Of a stretch of 61,506 bases of DNA, positions 54,152 through 61,506 are shown piece after piece (position 1 is the stretch's first letter; every line of letters starts with the position of its first letter). The DNA comes from an uncultured bacterium (GTDB taxonomy: Bacteria; Nitrospirota; Thermodesulfovibrionia; Thermodesulfovibrionales; Dissulfurispiraceae): NCBI GenBank assembly GCA_937949555.1, contig CALEDV010000029.1, forward strand, positions 1-61,506. Direction: 5' to 3'. Made by a program: the position numbers and the translations under genes. Below the pieces are notes generated by a model. The model did not search any database. It had not been told where the DNA came from and was given only the letters and a program-made list of their open reading frames with translations.

Positions 54152-55312
54152 ATGGATTATTTTTTTACAGAAGAACAGATTATGATTCGTGATTTGGCAA
54201 GACAGATCGCTGAAGAGAAGGTAGTCCCTGTAAGGGCAGAACTTGATGAAAAGAACGAGTATCCCAGTGAAATCATAAAGACCCTCGCTCAATCAGATAT
54301 GTTTGCCCTTTTCATACCAGAGCAATACGGAGGACTTGGCAAGGGTTGCCTTGAACTTTGCATCGCCGTTGAAGAACTCTCCGCTGCCTGTCTCGGTGTT
54401 GCCACTACCTTTGCAGCAAATGCCTTGGGGACCTATCCCCTTTTGCTCTTTGGCAACGAGATGCAGAAGAATAAATACCTCCCAGATATTGCCACCGGCA
54501 AAAAAACCGTCGCCTTCGGACTAACAGAGGCCAATGCAGGCAGCGACGCAGGAGGCATTCAGACCACTGCTAAATTGGAGGGCAATGAATATGTGCTTAA
54601 CGGAACGAAGCAGTGGATTACCAATGGAGGAGAGGCCGATATATACACCATAATTGCAATGACCGACAAGACAAAGGGCCCAAGAGGCGCCTCAGCCTTT
54701 GTTGTGGAAAAGGGTGTTCCGGGTTTTACCTTTGGTAAGAAGGAAGACAAGATGGGCATTAGAGCCTCAGCAACGAGGGAGTTAATATTTGACAACTGCA
54801 GGATTCCAAAGGAGAACCTGATTGCCAAAGAAGGGGTAGGCTTCTTGGTGGCTATGAAGACCCTTGACCAAGCAAGGGCAGGCGTTGCGGCTCAGGGGGT
54901 AGGGCTTGCGCAGGGGGCATTTAATGAAGCCGTAAGCTTCGCACGCAAGAGGGTGCAGTTTGGTCATCCTATAATAAGTTTCCAGGCAATACAGCACATG
55001 CTTGCGGATATGGCTATACAGATAGAGGCAGCAAGGGCGCTAACCTATGCAGTGGCAAGGTTCATTGACAGCGGGGCAAAGGATGTGTCAAAGGAATCGG
55101 CTATGGCAAAGACTCTTGCTACCGATGTGGCTATGAAGGTGACCACTGATGCTGTGCAGGTAATGGGCGGGGCAGGATACATGAAGGAATATCCTGTGGA
55201 AAAGATGATGAGAGACGCCAAAATACTACAGATCTATGAAGGGACAAACCAGATTCAAAGAAATGTGATTGGGCAAGCGATCATTAAAGAAGCGGTAAAA
55301 AACAAGGGATGA
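54152..55312 (+). CDS. Acyl-CoA dehydrogenase
   Basis: The 386-residue FAD enzyme oxidises an acyl-CoA to the enoyl-CoA. Motifs: FGLTEANAGSDAGGIQTTA and WITNGGEADIYTI (flavin contacts), RVQFGHPIISFQAIQHMLADMA, VMGGAGYMKEYPVEKMMRDAKI, and the catalytic Glu in QIYEGTNQIQRNVIG. Short-chain (butyryl-like) specificity is suggested by overall similarity but not proven. No electron-transfer flavoprotein genes are adjacent. The AAAGGAGG ribosome-binding site is strong. Confidence 0.95.
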   Translation: MDYFFTEEQIMIRDLARQIAEEKVVPVRAELDEKNEYPSEIIKTLAQSDMFALFIPEQYGGLGKGCLELCIAVEELSAACLGVATTFAANALGTYPLLLFGNEMQKNKYLPDIATGKKTVAFGLTEANAGSDAGGIQTTAKLEGNEYVLNGTKQWITNGGEADIYTIIAMTDKTKGPRGASAFVVEKGVPGFTFGKKEDKMGIRASATRELIFDNCRIPKENLIAKEGVGFLVAMKTLDQARAGVAAQGVGLAQGAFNEAVSFARKRVQFGHPIISFQAIQHMLADMAIQIEAARALTYAVARFIDSGAKDVSKESAMAKTLATDVAMKVTTDAVQVMGGAGYMKEYPVEKMMRDAKILQIYEGTNQIQRNVIGQAIIKEAVKNKG

Positions 55313-55377
55313 CATAGAGTAGGGTCTTTAGGGTGCCCTTGATATAAGTACTCTTCAGTTGAGCAACAGAGAATGTC

Positions 55378-56304
55378 CTAATCTTTTCTCTTGTCAATCT
55401 TATAACACCCTCCACCGCTCGTCTTTGCGTACTTTTTCATCTCTGAAGCCACCTCTGCCATCTCCCCATAGTGGCTGAAACCTCTGAATTGGTTTTGTGC
55501 AATGCCAATAGACAAACCCATGATCGGAAATTTCTTTCTTATTCCTTCTCTGTCAACGGAGTCGATACATTTCTTTGTCCTGTCCTCCCCATCATAAAAG
55601 GTCTGCACAATCCTCCCAAAGGTATCTATTATCTCCTGGGCAAGCTTCTCCACTATATCAACGCGCACTATAAAGACAAAATCATCTCCTCCAATGTGTC
55701 CTATGAAACTATCCTGTGGCTGCCACTGCTTTACAATGTTAAGCACCAATCTGCCAAGCATCTTTAAAACCTCATCGCCCCTGCTGAAGCCGTATTTGTC
55801 ATTATAGGGCTTAAAGTAGTCCAGGTCTGTATATGCCACAGCAAAGGTCTCACCCCTGTCGAGTCTTTGTTGTATTTGTTTTGCAATAGTTATGTTCCCT
55901 GGCAAACGGGTTAAGGGATTGGTCTCTACCACTCGCTCGGTACGGGTAATGCACAGCTTCGTCATCATATAAATCTCTTTTTCTACATAGTTTTCTCTAA
56001 GGTAGTCATCAATAACCAAACATTCCTCTTCGCAGAATACAAAACTATCTTCCACGATTGCCATAACAGGTATTTGACCAAATATAGGATCCCTCTTGAG
56101 ATCAGAGAGTAAGGTTAAAGTCTCCTTGTCTTCGGAACCAACATCCATGATAAGCAGGTCTGGCAGGGAATTGTATATATAATCGAGGGCAGAGCGTATA
56201 TGAGAAAAGTGTGTGATATTAAAGGAGTCTTTCAGTTGCTTATCAATCTCGCTTGTGAGCACCACATCCCTGCTCACAAGGGCTATAGTTTTATTGCTAA
56301 TCAT
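55378..56304 (-). CDS. Diguanylate cyclase-type protein with degenerate receiver (GGDDF)
   Basis: The 308-residue protein has an N-terminal receiver-like domain (about 5-115) keeping an Asp (D54 in LLIMDVG) but lacking the usual acidic pair at the start (SRD in place of DD), and a C-terminal GGDEF domain (about 135-305; NPLTRLPGN, AYTDLDYFKPYND, signature HIGGDDFVF). GGDDF is usually compatible with c-di-GMP synthesis. The residue position of the RxxD inhibitory site holds QPQD, so product inhibition there is unlikely. It is the last gene of a four-gene signalling operon and overlaps the HDOD gene by 8 bp. Confidence 0.9.
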   Translation of the reverse strand: MISNKTIALVSRDVVLTSEIDKQLKDSFNITHFSHIRSALDYIYNSLPDLLIMDVGSEDKETLTLLSDLKRDPIFGQIPVMAIVEDSFVFCEEECLVIDDYLRENYVEKEIYMMTKLCITRTERVVETNPLTRLPGNITIAKQIQQRLDRGETFAVAYTDLDYFKPYNDKYGFSRGDEVLKMLGRLVLNIVKQWQPQDSFIGHIGGDDFVFIVRVDIVEKLAQEIIDTFGRIVQTFYDGEDRTKKCIDSVDREGIRKKFPIMGLSIGIAQNQFRGFSHYGEMAEVASEMKKYAKTSGGGCYKIDKRKD

Positions 56305-57136
56305 CTTCTAAACTAAAATCTCCCGATTCACTTAGGGAATCATCCATCTCAGCTATTACCTCTTTGAGGTCCTGCGCTGTAAGTCCTATTGTCTGCCATG
56401 CGGTAGGGTTGATTAAGGGTATAACATGATCTCCTGCAAACCCAAATCCCTTTGCCCTGACCAGTATATCCGCAAGGTGTATAACAGCCGTTTGAACAGC
56501 AAAGCCCTTCGAAAGGTGAGGTTTGTGGTGGTATTCTATTATCTCGAGTAGGCTTTTAGGAAAGTTCCATCGCTTGCCTATCCATGAGCCTGTGTCCGCA
56601 TGGGTAACAAAAAATAGTTCCTTCTCTGCATCCACTATCCACAACCCTTTATCCACAGCAGTCTTGATTACCCCTTTATATTCATCGGGGAACTTCAATC
56701 CCAGAGCAACCTTGCCAATATCGTGCAGAATGCCTGCTACAGATATCTCCTCTATATCGCCAATGCCCTTTTTTATGGCTATTATCTTCGAGGTGACAGC
56801 ACAGCCTATAGAATGTTCCCACAGTCCTTCCATTGCCTTTTTCATCGCCTCAAACACAGATACGCCAAGCAACATCCCCTTGACTACATTAAGTCCAAGC
56901 AGTATAAGCGCTTGATTGACAGAGGATATTCTCCCAGGGAACCCATAAACAGGGGAATTGACAACCTTTATAACCCTTGAGGTAAGCACCGGATCATTTG
57001 AGATAAAGGCTCCTATCTCATTGAGAGATACCTTCGGGTTCTCCATAACAGAGAGTAGCTTTTTTAAGACACTCGGAATTGTTGGAAGGGTGTCAATCTT
57101 TTCTATCTGAGCCCTTAGATTCTTAGTGTCTATCAT
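56297..57136 (-). CDS. HDOD domain protein
   Basis: The 279-residue protein is an HDOD domain (about 10-210): IEKIDTLPTIPSVLKKLLSVM, FISNDPVLTSRVIKVVNSPVYG, ALILLGLNVVKGMLLG. It also keeps an HD motif GILHDIGKVAL and the later YHHKP, so some metal binding may survive. HDOD proteins act in signalling, often with c-di-GMP turnover. It overlaps the small upstream gene by 4 bp and the GGDDF gene by 8 bp, so the operon is tight. Confidence 0.92.
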   Translation of the reverse strand: MIDTKNLRAQIEKIDTLPTIPSVLKKLLSVMENPKVSLNEIGAFISNDPVLTSRVIKVVNSPVYGFPGRISSVNQALILLGLNVVKGMLLGVSVFEAMKKAMEGLWEHSIGCAVTSKIIAIKKGIGDIEEISVAGILHDIGKVALGLKFPDEYKGVIKTAVDKGLWIVDAEKELFFVTHADTGSWIGKRWNFPKSLLEIIEYHHKPHLSKGFAVQTAVIHLADILVRAKGFGFAGDHVIPLINPTAWQTIGLTAQDLKEVIAEMDDSLSESGDFSLEDD

Positions 57137-57432
57137 TTATAGATTTCCTCAATGTGCTCAAGCATAACCTTCTTCAGTAGCTTCATCTGTTCGTTCTCGC
57201 CAGACCTTGAGAATCTCTGTTCGAGCTCTGCTAAGGCCTCCTGCTTTGTCTTTGTGCGTTGTTCCTTGCCCTCAACAAATACGGCATTTATGTTCATACT
57301 TGAGATCTTTGCAATCATCTGTTCAGTAAGCACCGTACCCTCTCCAAGCATCACCATGCCTGATTCATTTACCACAGGCTTTAATAGTTTCATCCCTGCC
57401 TTAAGGTTTGCAACTGCAATCTTTGCCACCAC
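57133..57432 (-). CDS. Small conserved-looking protein of a signalling operon
   Basis: The 99-residue protein has a compact N-terminal beta-rich half (VANLKAGMKLLKPVVNESGMVMLGEGTVLTEQMIAKISSMNINAVFV), which resembles the short domain preceding HD-GYP modules (DUF3391-like), and a charged helical C-terminus. It starts at GTG with a GGAGGG ribosome-binding site. It overlaps the HDOD gene by 4 bp. Function is not known. Confidence 0.75.
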   Translation of the reverse strand: MVAKIAVANLKAGMKLLKPVVNESGMVMLGEGTVLTEQMIAKISSMNINAVFVEGKEQRTKTKQEALAELEQRFSRSGENEQMKLLKKVMLEHIEEIYK

Positions 57433-57525
57433 AGCCCTCCATGAGATTCTAAATGAAGACTATTATATCACAAAAGGAATCTACCTTCTTCACCATTTGT
57501 TTTTTGTGTATAGACCCTTGGGGGC

Positions 57526-58575
57526 TTATCCATCTCCTTGCCCTCCTTTGTCATCAAAACCTGTATTTTCTTGGAGCAGGGACAGGAGGTCTCTTGCATA
57601 GCTATTGTCGCTTGAGATCCTCAATACCTCCTGAGCAAACTTTCGGGCAGAAAGGAAATCGTTTCTCTCAAAGGCATCCGCTGCAGCCCTAAGGTTTCTG
57701 TTTAGTTCACCCTGAAGGGTATCCTTTATCTCTTTTTTTAATGACTCAATGCCATCTATATAACCATCCTTTGAGTCTCCATAAATTAGGATTTGGAGGG
57801 CTGATTGCCACTCTCCTGCCCTGTAGAGTATGTAGCCATACCTGTATAGAGATTCCTTTGACAATTCTCTTCGGGGACATCTTTCAAAGATGCTCCTTGC
57901 CTCCTCAAAACGGTTACAAAACCAGTAGGTCTTTGCCAACAGTTGTAGAGCGTCATAATTCATTGATCTTTCTGGTATAGCCCTCAGCATTTCCAGCGCA
58001 ATATCATAGTCCCCTAAATCATCAACAAGGACCCTTATCCCCTCAATATATACAGAAAGGTCATTGTAATCCTCAAGACATAGCTCAGAAAGTAGAGCCT
58101 TTGCAGCCTCATAATCGTATTTAGAGATATATTCCTTTGCCTTGATAACATTTTCTCCAAGGACAGCCTTAAGGGGTTCCCTTTCATCCTCCTTAAAGCG
58201 CTCGGAGCCCTGAGGTTCCTTATCCTTTTTTAACTGCCTGTCAAGCTGCCTAAGCGCCCTATGGGTAAGATTACGGACCTTTATGTGACAGGCGTCAAAA
58301 TAGGGGGGGAGATTATAGCGGAGCAATACAAGATTGTCATCCCATGGAACTGGTTCAAGAGTAAAGAGCGCTCCATAGGAGGACAAAAGTTGATTTTGCA
58401 GGCTTGTTTTAAGGCTGTAGAGTCTGTCCTTTGTTGCATTGTCTAATTTGGCATGGGGTGTTGGGTTTACCTTCTTTATCATACTCACCAGATCACTCAA
58501 AGAGGCATTCTCATGCTGATTGAGCAGCCTTTGGGCATCACTGATCAGTCTATCTTTGTAGTCTTCTATAGACAA
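57526..58575 (-). CDS. TPR-like helical repeat protein, unknown function
   Basis: The 349-residue protein is soluble and almost all helical. The C-terminal half (about 145-345) has repeated helix pairs of TPR type (YDALQLLAKTYWFCNRFEEARSIFERCP, LYRYGYILYRAGEWQSALQILIYG, ADAFERNDFLSARKFAQEVLRI). The N-terminal 100 residues are not recognised and include many charged helices. It is 93 bp before the small gene, likely in the same transcript as HDOD and GGDDF. The TTG start is uncertain. Confidence 0.75.
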   Translation of the reverse strand: MSIEDYKDRLISDAQRLLNQHENASLSDLVSMIKKVNPTPHAKLDNATKDRLYSLKTSLQNQLLSSYGALFTLEPVPWDDNLVLLRYNLPPYFDACHIKVRNLTHRALRQLDRQLKKDKEPQGSERFKEDEREPLKAVLGENVIKAKEYISKYDYEAAKALLSELCLEDYNDLSVYIEGIRVLVDDLGDYDIALEMLRAIPERSMNYDALQLLAKTYWFCNRFEEARSIFERCPRRELSKESLYRYGYILYRAGEWQSALQILIYGDSKDGYIDGIESLKKEIKDTLQGELNRNLRAAADAFERNDFLSARKFAQEVLRISSDNSYARDLLSLLQENTGFDDKGGQGDG

Positions 58576-58649
58576 CGGCGCAACCTAAGCATAGGAATTT
58601 GAACTAACTCCTTATGGTAATATAGAAAAAGCAAAACAAATATACCCTA

Positions 58650-59426
58650 ATGCTATTAATGCACTGCAACGAACATATAGAATACAACAGGACGCTCTTT
58701 TATGGCGAAGGGCTCTTTGAGACCCTCTTATATAAGGGACAAACCAAAAGGCTCAGAAGGCATCACCGCAGATTGGAAGCCTCAGCTCATGCCCTTTCCA
58801 TGATGTGCCCTTCCTATGAGGAGTTTGCAGGCCATATTGAAAGGGCTGCACAGTCTGAGAGGGATTTATACATAAAGTATTGTCTGTTTTCTGAAGGTGA
58901 AAACCTCTTTTACAAAGGGGCATCTTCATACAAAGGCATTGTGATAAAGGGCACATTGCCCAAACCCCAAGAGTTTGCAAGGCTTACTATCTCACCCTAT
59001 AGCCGTAGCAGCCATAATCCAGTCATCTATCACAAGAGCACTAATTATTTATTTAATATACTCAGTAAAAGGGATGCCCTCTCTAAGGGGTATGATGATG
59101 GAATTATCCTCAATGAGAATGGCTATGTTACTGAGTGTTCTTCCTCAAACCTCATACTAAAGACTAAGGCAGGCTATATAACACCCTCTAAAGCATCAGG
59201 ACTGCTATGGGGGGTTACCCTATCTATACTCAGTGATAATCTTCCTATCAGACAAGCCAATGTAACCTTAGAGACCCTTAAAGAGGTGGAATCAGTATTT
59301 ATCCTAAATAGCCTTATTGGCGTTGTGCCTGTAATAACTATAGATTCTAAGGAGTTTTTCGTTAATATGAAAGAGAAAATGATACTGCAGGAAATTCTTC
59401 AGGGAGAGGATATTTGTGTAGCCTGA
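58650..59426 (+). CDS. pabC: Class IV aminotransferase (aminodeoxychorismate lyase-like)
   Basis: The 258-residue PLP fold-type IV protein has RTLFYGEGLFETLLYKG, the PLP lysine in YHKSTNYLFN, GIILNENGYVTECSSSNLIL and ASGLLWGVT. Aminodeoxychorismate lyase makes p-aminobenzoate for folate; branched-chain and D-amino acid aminotransferases share the fold. The 13-bp overlap with pabB strongly favours PabC. The start is ATG 58650, with ATG 58659 an alternative; no ribosome-binding site is clear. Confidence 0.85.
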   Translation: MLLMHCNEHIEYNRTLFYGEGLFETLLYKGQTKRLRRHHRRLEASAHALSMMCPSYEEFAGHIERAAQSERDLYIKYCLFSEGENLFYKGASSYKGIVIKGTLPKPQEFARLTISPYSRSSHNPVIYHKSTNYLFNILSKRDALSKGYDDGIILNENGYVTECSSSNLILKTKAGYITPSKASGLLWGVTLSILSDNLPIRQANVTLETLKEVESVFILNSLIGVVPVITIDSKEFFVNMKEKMILQEILQGEDICVA

Positions 59427-60445
59427 TCATTGGCGGTGAGTGGATTGGACGCAGGGGATTATATCGAGCAAATATAAGCAAGACTGAGTACTTTGACAGC
59501 CTTGACAGGATGGTCATCCCCAAGAAGCGATCCTTTATCATACTGTCCTATGACCTCTCTGCCCACACTACTGAGAGACAAATCAAAAGAACAGCCTATC
59601 CTACGATAATATGCTGTCAGATAGAGGATATTTATAAGATAGAGCCGGTAAGAGAGCATTTCAGGATTTACTACAAAGGCTCCTCCATAAGCGATAGCGA
59701 TTATATGCAAAAGGTGCAGTGCATAAGGGAACATATAAGCCAGGGCACTATATACCAGGCAAATCTCACCAATCGCTTTGACTTTGACCTTGAAGGCAAT
59801 CCAGAGTCCCTTGCCTGCGCCTTTTTTCAAAGACAGGCTGTGCCCTATGCCTTCTGCTATAGGGAGGAGGGTTTTTTTATCCTCTCCGGTTCTATGGAGT
59901 TATTCCTATCAAGAAAAAACGGGCATCTCAAAAGTAAACCCATAAAGGGTACCGCAAGGGAGCAGGGAGAGCTGGAACAGAGCATCAAAGACCAGGCTGA
60001 AAATCTAATGATCACGGACATGATGCGCAATGACCTAGGAAAGATTGCCATTGTTGGTTCTGTAAAAACCACAGAACTCTTTAAAGTAACACCCTATAGC
60101 ACCCTGTATCAAATGCATTCAACCGTTGAGGCAGTAACAGGATCCAATATAATTCATATTTTGAGCAACACCTTTCCTCCTGCCTCAGTTACTGGAGCAC
60201 CGAAGATAAAGGCAGTGGAGATTATAGACTCCCTGGAACCGCATCCAAGGGGATACTATTGCGGGAGCGCAGGGCTATTAGAACCCAATGGGGATTTTAC
60301 ACTGTCAGTATTGATAAGAACGGCCTATGGCAAAGGGAGCTCCTTCTCCTATTACGCAGGATGCGGGATTGTGTGGGATTCGTCCCCAGAGATGGAACTT
60401 CAGGAGATGTATCTAAAGGTCAATGCCTTTCATAGAATGATTTAA
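59414..60445 (+). CDS. pabB: Aminodeoxychorismate synthase component I
   Basis: PabB converts chorismate and ammonia to aminodeoxychorismate. The 343-residue protein is a chorismate-binding enzyme with KPIKGTAREQGE, ENLMITDMMRNDLGKI, TPYSTLYQMHSTVEAV, PPASVTGAPKIKAVEIID and YYAGCGIVWDSSPEMELQEM. The PIKGT motif separates PabB from anthranilate synthase. The start is TTG 59414 with a GGGAGAGG ribosome-binding site. The gene order C then B is less common than B then C. It is shorter than E. coli PabB at the N-terminus. Confidence 0.92.
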   Translation: MCSLIIGGEWIGRRGLYRANISKTEYFDSLDRMVIPKKRSFIILSYDLSAHTTERQIKRTAYPTIICCQIEDIYKIEPVREHFRIYYKGSSISDSDYMQKVQCIREHISQGTIYQANLTNRFDFDLEGNPESLACAFFQRQAVPYAFCYREEGFFILSGSMELFLSRKNGHLKSKPIKGTAREQGELEQSIKDQAENLMITDMMRNDLGKIAIVGSVKTTELFKVTPYSTLYQMHSTVEAVTGSNIIHILSNTFPPASVTGAPKIKAVEIIDSLEPHPRGYYCGSAGLLEPNGDFTLSVLIRTAYGKGSSFSYYAGCGIVWDSSPEMELQEMYLKVNAFHRMI

Positions 60446-60913
60446 AAAAACCTAATGCCCAAGTAATTACACCTAATCCAACAAGTTTCTTGCTCGCAAA
60501 GCTTTAATTCAGGATAAGTATCGCCAAGACAAGATCTTTCCATGGTTGGTAAGAGACTGGGACAGGTTAGATACTCACATGATATTGGACAGAAAAGATG
60601 CAAACACGGATTAAATCGCCATTGACAAAGTGGCAACAAACAATGTTGACGCCCGATTAGGCGGTCAGTGTCAACGAAGTTATACTACCTATTACTACGG
60701 CTATCCTAAAAAGGCTTGGCTTGCAACTACTCAAGAGGAGGGCAACTGTATCGTCACAAAAAATTCTTACCCTTCCCCCTTTTCGGGGAATGGGTTACAA
60801 CCCATTACTCCTTTTGTGCCCTCTTCGTTGCTTTTCATATAAATAAAGCCCCTTGATACAGTCAACATTCTCACCTTGACAGCAATTACTTCATCTGTTA
60901 CTATTTAGCCGCT
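60446..60913. other. 468-bp gap with possible relic sequence
   Basis: No full gene is seen. An unstarted plus-strand frame at about 60479-60613 encodes 40-odd residues including KIFPWLVRDWDRLDTHMILD and stops, which looks like a gene fragment of unknown family. A hairpin-like stretch lies at 60645-60675 (GTTGAC...GTCAAC around CGCC...GGCG). Another palindrome, ATGGGTT-AC-AACCCAT, lies at 60791-60806. A promoter at 60876-60904 serves the next gene. This may be a decayed mobile-element insertion. Confidence 0.4.
60876..60904 (+). promoter_or_regulatory. Promoter of the coiled-coil gene, predicted leaderless
   Basis: TTGACA (60876-60881), a 17-base spacer and TACTAT (60899-60904) place the start near 60911, about 3 bases before the ATG at 60914. 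The intervening TTAGCCGCT holds no ribosome-binding site. Confidence 0.65.
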
Positions 60914-61348
60914 ATGACACCATCAAAGACAATAGACCTACTGTACAGCCTTGAAGAGAAGGTTGGCAAAGAAGAGGGTCGTAGGATTGTAGAGGCCTTT
61001 GTAGAGGGGTTAGAGGCTATAGAGGAGAGGGCAGAGGCCCTGGCCATACAGAAGAAGCTCGAGCTCAAGGATGAGCTCACAAAGGAGCTTGTCACAAAGG
61101 CAGAGTTTTATGGAGAGACGAGATTAATCCGTCAGGAGATGCAGACTATCAAGACAGGGCTTGAGGGTAAGATTGATCGTGTAAAGACGGAGCTTGAAGG
61201 CAAGATTGATCGTGTAAAGACGGAGCTTGAAGGCAAGATTGCCAAATTAGACCAAAAATTCAATTTCATGATCGTTCTCATGATAATAGCCCTTACATTG
61301 ATGAATCCAGTAGCCGCTGAGTTGATAAAGAAGGCCTTGAGGATATAG
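60914..61348 (+). CDS. Coiled-coil protein with C-terminal membrane helix (DUF1640-like)
   Basis: The 144-residue protein is a long charged helix with heptad character (about 5-115) ending in one membrane segment (about 117-134, FMIVLMIIALTLMNPVAAEL). Residues 83-115 are an 11-residue repeat, EGKIDRVKTEL twice, then a diverged third unit. At DNA level the two full units are identical 33-bp copies. The shape resembles DUF1640-type small membrane coiled-coil proteins, known in several bacteria without a clear function. It directly precedes repeat copy 4. Confidence 0.75.
   Translation: MTPSKTIDLLYSLEEKVGKEEGRRIVEAFVEGLEAIEERAEALAIQKKLELKDELTKELVTKAEFYGETRLIRQEMQTIKTGLEGKIDRVKTELEGKIDRVKTELEGKIAKLDQKFNFMIVLMIIALTLMNPVAAELIKKALRI
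61169..61234 (+). repeat. Two identical 33-bp tandem repeats
   Basis: Positions 61169-61201 and 61202-61234 are identical 33-mers in the coiled-coil gene, each encoding 11 residues, so copy number can vary without frameshift. A partial third unit follows. Confidence 0.95.
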
Positions 61349-61365
61349 TCAATCGGGGACTAATG

Positions 61366-61506
61366 CCTTAAATTGCCGATAGGAGTAAGAGGGTGTGCTG
61401 AAAAGGCTTTATTGCCACACCTTTTTACAGGGCCTTTGGACTTTTACAAATAATGCTATTTTAATCACCTCTTGGGGACTGAATGAGTTATGGCCCTTTT
61501 TAATAA
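61366..61506 (+). mobile_element. Dispersed hairpin repeat, copy 4 (cut by window end)
   Basis: The left arm and centre match copy 1 with about five differences over 141 bases, including the shared CAGGGCCTTTGGACTTTTAC block. It begins 17 bp past the coiled-coil gene stop. The right end lies outside the window. Confidence 0.8.

Noticed and set aside
55378..56304. GGDDF signature as a dead cyclase
   Set aside because: Asp for Glu at this place occurs in active diguanylate cyclases, and the other motifs are intact.
60630..60842. 70-residue plus-strand frame in the relic gap
   Set aside because: No ribosome-binding site, unusual composition and no recognised motif. It may be debris but is not supported as a gene.

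Overview
The window reads as a chromosomal segment of a Gram-negative, flagellate, probably anaerobic bacterium. Lipopolysaccharide export (lptCAB), Kdo synthesis (kdsC), sigma-54, MotA/MotB-type stator genes, a HypF hydrogenase-maturation protein and a futalosine-type nucleosidase (menaquinone by the futalosine route) all point that way. Arginine codons are mostly AGG/AGA and base composition is moderate. The mix (ATP synthase with paired b and b' genes, lpt-rpoN-hpf-rapZ linkage, signal-bearing subunit b, futalosine pathway) fits Nitrospirota or a deltaproteobacterial-type lineage. I cannot decide between these from sequence alone. Most of the window is compact housekeeping DNA in short overlapping operons. 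No rRNA, tRNA, CRISPR array, prophage or intact transposase gene was seen.

Layout. 1-1060: a fur-cytochrome c operon (minus) closed by a clear terminator. 1145-1355: the first copy of a dispersed hairpin repeat. 1406-3778: a six-domain hybrid histidine kinase, convergent with an MFS exporter (3791-4924). 5183-12994: pssA-leuA, a small unknown gene on the opposite strand, then kdsC-pgsA-plsY-carB. 13142-13351: repeat copy 2. 13494-21824: glgC, rimM-trmD-rplS-rnhB, hypF, then a kinase-like protein without its phosphoacceptor histidine, cheD and an acetyltransferase-like gene. 21892-34662 (minus): lptC-lptA-lptB-rpoN-hpf-rapZ-cysteine desulfurase, then seven ATP synthase genes b'-b-delta-alpha-gamma-beta-epsilon, then aroE. 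34812-39174 (minus): rplM-rpsI and argC-argJ-osmC-mqnB. 39266-39473: repeat copy 3. 39594-42443 (minus): a three-gene glycan operon. 42547-49221 (minus): aroK-aroB-response regulator, class V aminotransferase-serA-purA. 49280-55312 (plus): a secreted or anchored nuclease, motAB, hpt-queD-pmbA and an acyl-CoA dehydrogenase. 55378-58575 (minus): a signalling operon of TPR, small, HDOD and GGDDF proteins. 58650-60445 (plus): pabC-like and pabB. 60914-61348: a coiled-coil membrane protein, followed by truncated repeat copy 4 at the window edge.

The most unusual features are these. (i) A roughly 210-bp, almost fully palindromic, non-coding repeat is present four times. Copy 1 is flanked by a perfect 8-bp direct repeat and copy 2 has its interior flipped relative to its ends, which looks like a MITE-type mobile element. 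(ii) Several operon-leading genes (fur, the hybrid kinase, lptC, the coiled-coil gene, and less surely pssA, argC and the nuclease) have promoter-like hexamers that place the transcription start at or within about 4 bases of the start codon, with no ribosome-binding site, which suggests leaderless mRNAs. (iii) The HK-like/CheD/GNAT-like triad carries an Asn in place of the phosphoacceptor His and a perfect 13-bp hairpin inside its third gene.
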